Shown in pieces: positions 62,316-64,000 of a stretch of DNA of 64,000 nucleotides. The notes beneath the pieces are model-generated. The model was not told where the DNA came from. It made no database searches and worked only from the letters and a program-made list of their open reading frames with translations. Position 1 is the stretch's first letter; each line of letters begins with the position of its first letter. Source of the DNA: Flavobacteriaceae bacterium CG2_30_34_30 (GTDB lineage Bacteria > Bacteroidota > Bacteroidia > Flavobacteriales > Flavobacteriaceae); NCBI GenBank assembly GCA_001873105.1, contig MNYN01000060.1, positions 62,001 to 126,000 on the forward strand, written 5' to 3'. Both the position numbers and the translations under genes were made by a program.

Positions 62316-62477
62316 CTAATTCATCTGAAAAAATAAATACTACTTATCAAAGTTTTTCTTTCTGTTTAAAAATGCTTTTTTGAGTTGCATAGCATCGCTA
62401 CGGAAGGAGAAAATGACAAAAGGCTGGTGCAAAAGGGTAATTTTTTAGCCAATTATAAAAGTTTAAATGAGTTTTAT
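62316..62477. repeat. MITE-like element copy B, degenerate
   Basis: The core 62376-62454 is the reverse complement of the copy A core (30327-30406) at about 80 percent identity by eye, including CATAGC-N3-GCTACG at the centre. The right end (AAGTTTAAATGAGTT) resembles the copy A terminal repeat; the left end is more decayed. No coding capacity. Confidence 0.6.
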
Positions 62478-62568
62478 AATACAATCAATTAAAAAGATTT
62501 CTTTGCGAAACTTCACTTTATCGAAAATCAAATAAACGAGTATAAATACTAATTTTAATTTAGTATTA

Positions 62569-62601
62569 TTGACATTTCTTTTTTAGATTTACTTATGTTT
62601 T
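62569..62601 (+). promoter_or_regulatory. Possible Bacteroidota promoter of M36 peptidase gene
   Basis: TTG at 62569-62571 and TATGTTTT at 62594-62601 approximate the TTG/TAnnTTTG pattern with 22 bases between. The -7 has one mismatch. It would give a leader of about 40 bp. Confidence 0.3.
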
Positions 62602-62647
62602 TTTTAAAGAAATCTTTTTAAACCCTTAATCCAATTAAACTTACGTT

Positions 62648-64000
62648 ATGAAAAAAATTATTTTTAATGGTCTTATGCTTGTTTTTGGAGTTTGTTGCTT
62701 CACTATGCAAGCGCAATTTTCAAAAAAAATTGTAGAAAATGAATTACTTAAACTTACCAAACTAAACAAGGCTACAGTAAAAGATATTTCTTCTTGGAGT
62801 GTAACAAGCGAACACACCAGTAGTACTAGTAGGATACATCATGTGTATTTAAGACAAATGGTAAATGGTTTAGAAATTCTAGGAACAGAGTCCAGTGTGC
62901 ATAGCTTGCCGGACAATTCCGTTTTTCAATCGCACCTCCAATTTGTGAATAATGCGCAACAAAAGGCTTCAACAACTGCAAGTCCTTCTTTAACAGCAAT
63001 ACAGGCGGTTCAAAAGGCTGCGTTACATTTAGGATATGTTATAAGTGAGCCTTTAACGGTTCTTCAGAAAAAAAATACACCCAGCCAAGAAACTCGTATA
63101 AGTAATGGAGGAATTTCCATAAGTGATATTCCTGCACGATTGATGTACCATCGTTCTGAAAAAGATAATGTAATATTGGTTTGGGATCTTTCTATAGAAT
63201 CTATCGCAAAAAATGAATGGTATAACGTGCGAGTAAATGCGGTCTCCGGCGAAATTGTTGATAAAATAAATTGGACGAGTTCATGTAATTTATCGCATTC
63301 CCATGAAGGGGAAAATTCTATTACAACTTCTGGTTTTTCAGAAATGGTAACCCCGGTATCTGAAGAATATGGAGCTATTTTAACTGGTAGTTACCGTGTT
63401 ATTGCAATGCCCACCGAAAGTCCATATTTTGGACCAAGAACTCTAGAAACAACAGCAGTAAATACTACAGCTTCTCCTTTTGGATGGCATGATACCGATG
63501 GCGTATTGGGTGCTGAATTTACTGTAACCCGAGGAAACAATGTAAATGCTTATGAAGATGGCAATAATTCAGGTTTTCAACCTGATGGTGGTCCAACATT
63601 GGTTTTTGATTTTCCATTTGACCCTGTTTATTCCGTAGGAAACGAAAGTGAATCGGCTGCCATAACCAATTTATTTTACTGGAATAACTTAATACACGAT
63701 TTAACCTATATGTATGGCTTTGATGAAGCTAGTGGAAATTTTCAAACAAATAATTATGGCAATGGTGGCTTAGGTAACGATTGGGTTAGAGCAGAAGCTC
63801 AAGATGGAAGTGGAACGTGTAATGCCAATTTTAGCACACCTACAGACGGAAACCTCCCAAGAATGCAAATGTTTATTTGTAATACACAAGATGGCGATTT
63901 TGATAATCTAGTAATTGTTCATGAATATGGGCATGGAATTAGTAACCGATTGACTGGTGGTGCCGGAAACTCAGGATGTTTGGGTGGACAGGAACAAATG
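62648..64000 (+). CDS. Secreted M36 (fungalysin-type) metallopeptidase, N-terminal part
   Basis: An ATG at 62648 opens a frame that continues past the window edge (451 codons visible). A signal peptide (LMLVFGVCCFTMQAQ) is followed by an FTP-like propeptide region and the fungalysin core. Within the core, HEYGH at residues 425-429 (IVHEYGHGISNRLTGG) is the zinc site with the glutamate base. The sequence before it (NNLIHDLTYMYGFDEASGNFQ) matches M36 peptidases. It is likely exported, possibly through T9SS; the C-terminal end, where a sorting domain would be, is outside the window. Confidence 0.9.
   Translation, partial: MKKIIFNGLMLVFGVCCFTMQAQFSKKIVENELLKLTKLNKATVKDISSWSVTSEHTSSTSRIHHVYLRQMVNGLEILGTESSVHSLPDNSVFQSHLQFVNNAQQKASTTASPSLTAIQAVQKAALHLGYVISEPLTVLQKKNTPSQETRISNGGISISDIPARLMYHRSEKDNVILVWDLSIESIAKNEWYNVRVNAVSGEIVDKINWTSSCNLSHSHEGENSITTSGFSEMVTPVSEEYGAILTGSYRVIAMPTESPYFGPRTLETTAVNTTASPFGWHDTDGVLGAEFTVTRGNNVNAYEDGNNSGFQPDGGPTLVFDFPFDPVYSVGNESESAAITNLFYWNNLIHDLTYMYGFDEASGNFQTNNYGNGGLGNDWVRAEAQDGSGTCNANFSTPTDGNLPRMQMFICNTQDGDFDNLVIVHEYGHGISNRLTGGAGNSGCLGGQEQM

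Larger units (their letters stand above)
62195..62647. other. Non-coding gap with terminator, hairpin repeat copy B and promoter
   Basis: This 453-bp region holds a terminator at 62211-62248, a degenerate MITE-like copy at 62316-62477 and a possible promoter at 62569-62601. An 8-bp dyad (AATACTAA/TTAGTATT) sits at 62545-62567. No convincing gene lies inside. Confidence 0.65.

Noticed and set aside
1-64000. tRNA, rRNA or prophage genes
   Set aside because: I looked through the gaps for G+C-rich cloverleaf-like blocks and for phage structural or integrase-type proteins and saw none.

Overview
The window is a stretch of chromosome from a low-G+C member of the Bacteroidota, almost certainly the family Flavobacteriaceae. 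The basis is protein content: a C-terminal type IX secretion sorting domain, TonB-dependent receptor and SusC-like plug domains, a MoxR/DUF58/DUF4350/DUF4129/SpoIIM/RDD cluster, a DnaJ with a reduced zinc domain, a LETM1-related protein, DUF4331 proteins and Bacteroidota-style -7 elements (TAnnTTTG). Genes are dense, with short A/T-rich gaps. I see no rRNA, tRNA, CRISPR array, prophage or intact insertion sequence.

Layout. 1-6136 is a surface polysaccharide locus: the end of a Wza-like export protein, a Wzc-like co-polymerase/tyrosine kinase, a short sugar-1-P transferase, a Wzm-like ABC permease without an adjacent ATPase, rfbB and rfbA. 6245-9753 holds a TIGR01777 epimerase, a YceI lipoprotein, and grpE-dnaJ behind a sigma-54-like promoter. 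9966-14853 holds a NatAB-type ABC exporter, an MscS channel, an NtrC-like regulator lacking a DNA-binding domain and a small outer-membrane-type protein. 14938-26419 holds PPK2, two M28 peptidases, a 1968-residue alpha-2-macroglobulin-like protein with an inserted SusC-like plug, a sterol-desaturase-family enzyme and a T9SS-secreted endonuclease I. 26536-30297 is a second polysaccharide cluster (Wzy-like polymerase/ligase, GT4, polyprenyl glycosylphosphotransferase). It is followed by a MITE-like hairpin element, a 65-residue protein and oxyR.

32007-38870 is the MoxR/DUF58/SpoIIM/RDD membrane-associated cluster. 38867-45145 holds a TRIC channel, a cyclophilin lipoprotein, a NUDIX hydrolase, an acyltransferase, an ECF sigma factor with a membrane protein, a type II NADH dehydrogenase, a YdeI-like protein and a 31-residue basic protein. 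45397-49779 holds a TonB-dependent receptor, hemG, a DinB-like protein, a DUF4242 protein and a small lipoprotein; the last two share a repeated leader. 50079-55915 is a complete arsenic operon on the minus strand (arsD-arsA-arsR-arsM-arsC-type phosphatase-four-helix bundle gene-acr3). 56177-59390 holds a TPR-like protein and a LytS/LytTR two-component system with 2TM-domain proteins. 59447 to the end holds a LETM1-related protein, a DUF4331 pair, a second degenerate copy of the hairpin repeat, and an M36 (fungalysin) metallopeptidase that runs off the window.

Most worth following up: the macroglobulin-plug fusion with a variant thioester motif (CNEQ); the repeated leader with a possible conserved micro-ORF upstream of two adjacent genes; the MITE-like family; the ArsD fusion and the start-less four-helix bundle gene in the ars operon; and the sigma-54 regulator without DNA-binding domain near a sigma-54-like heat-shock promoter. 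All calls come from reading the sequence; no database search was possible.
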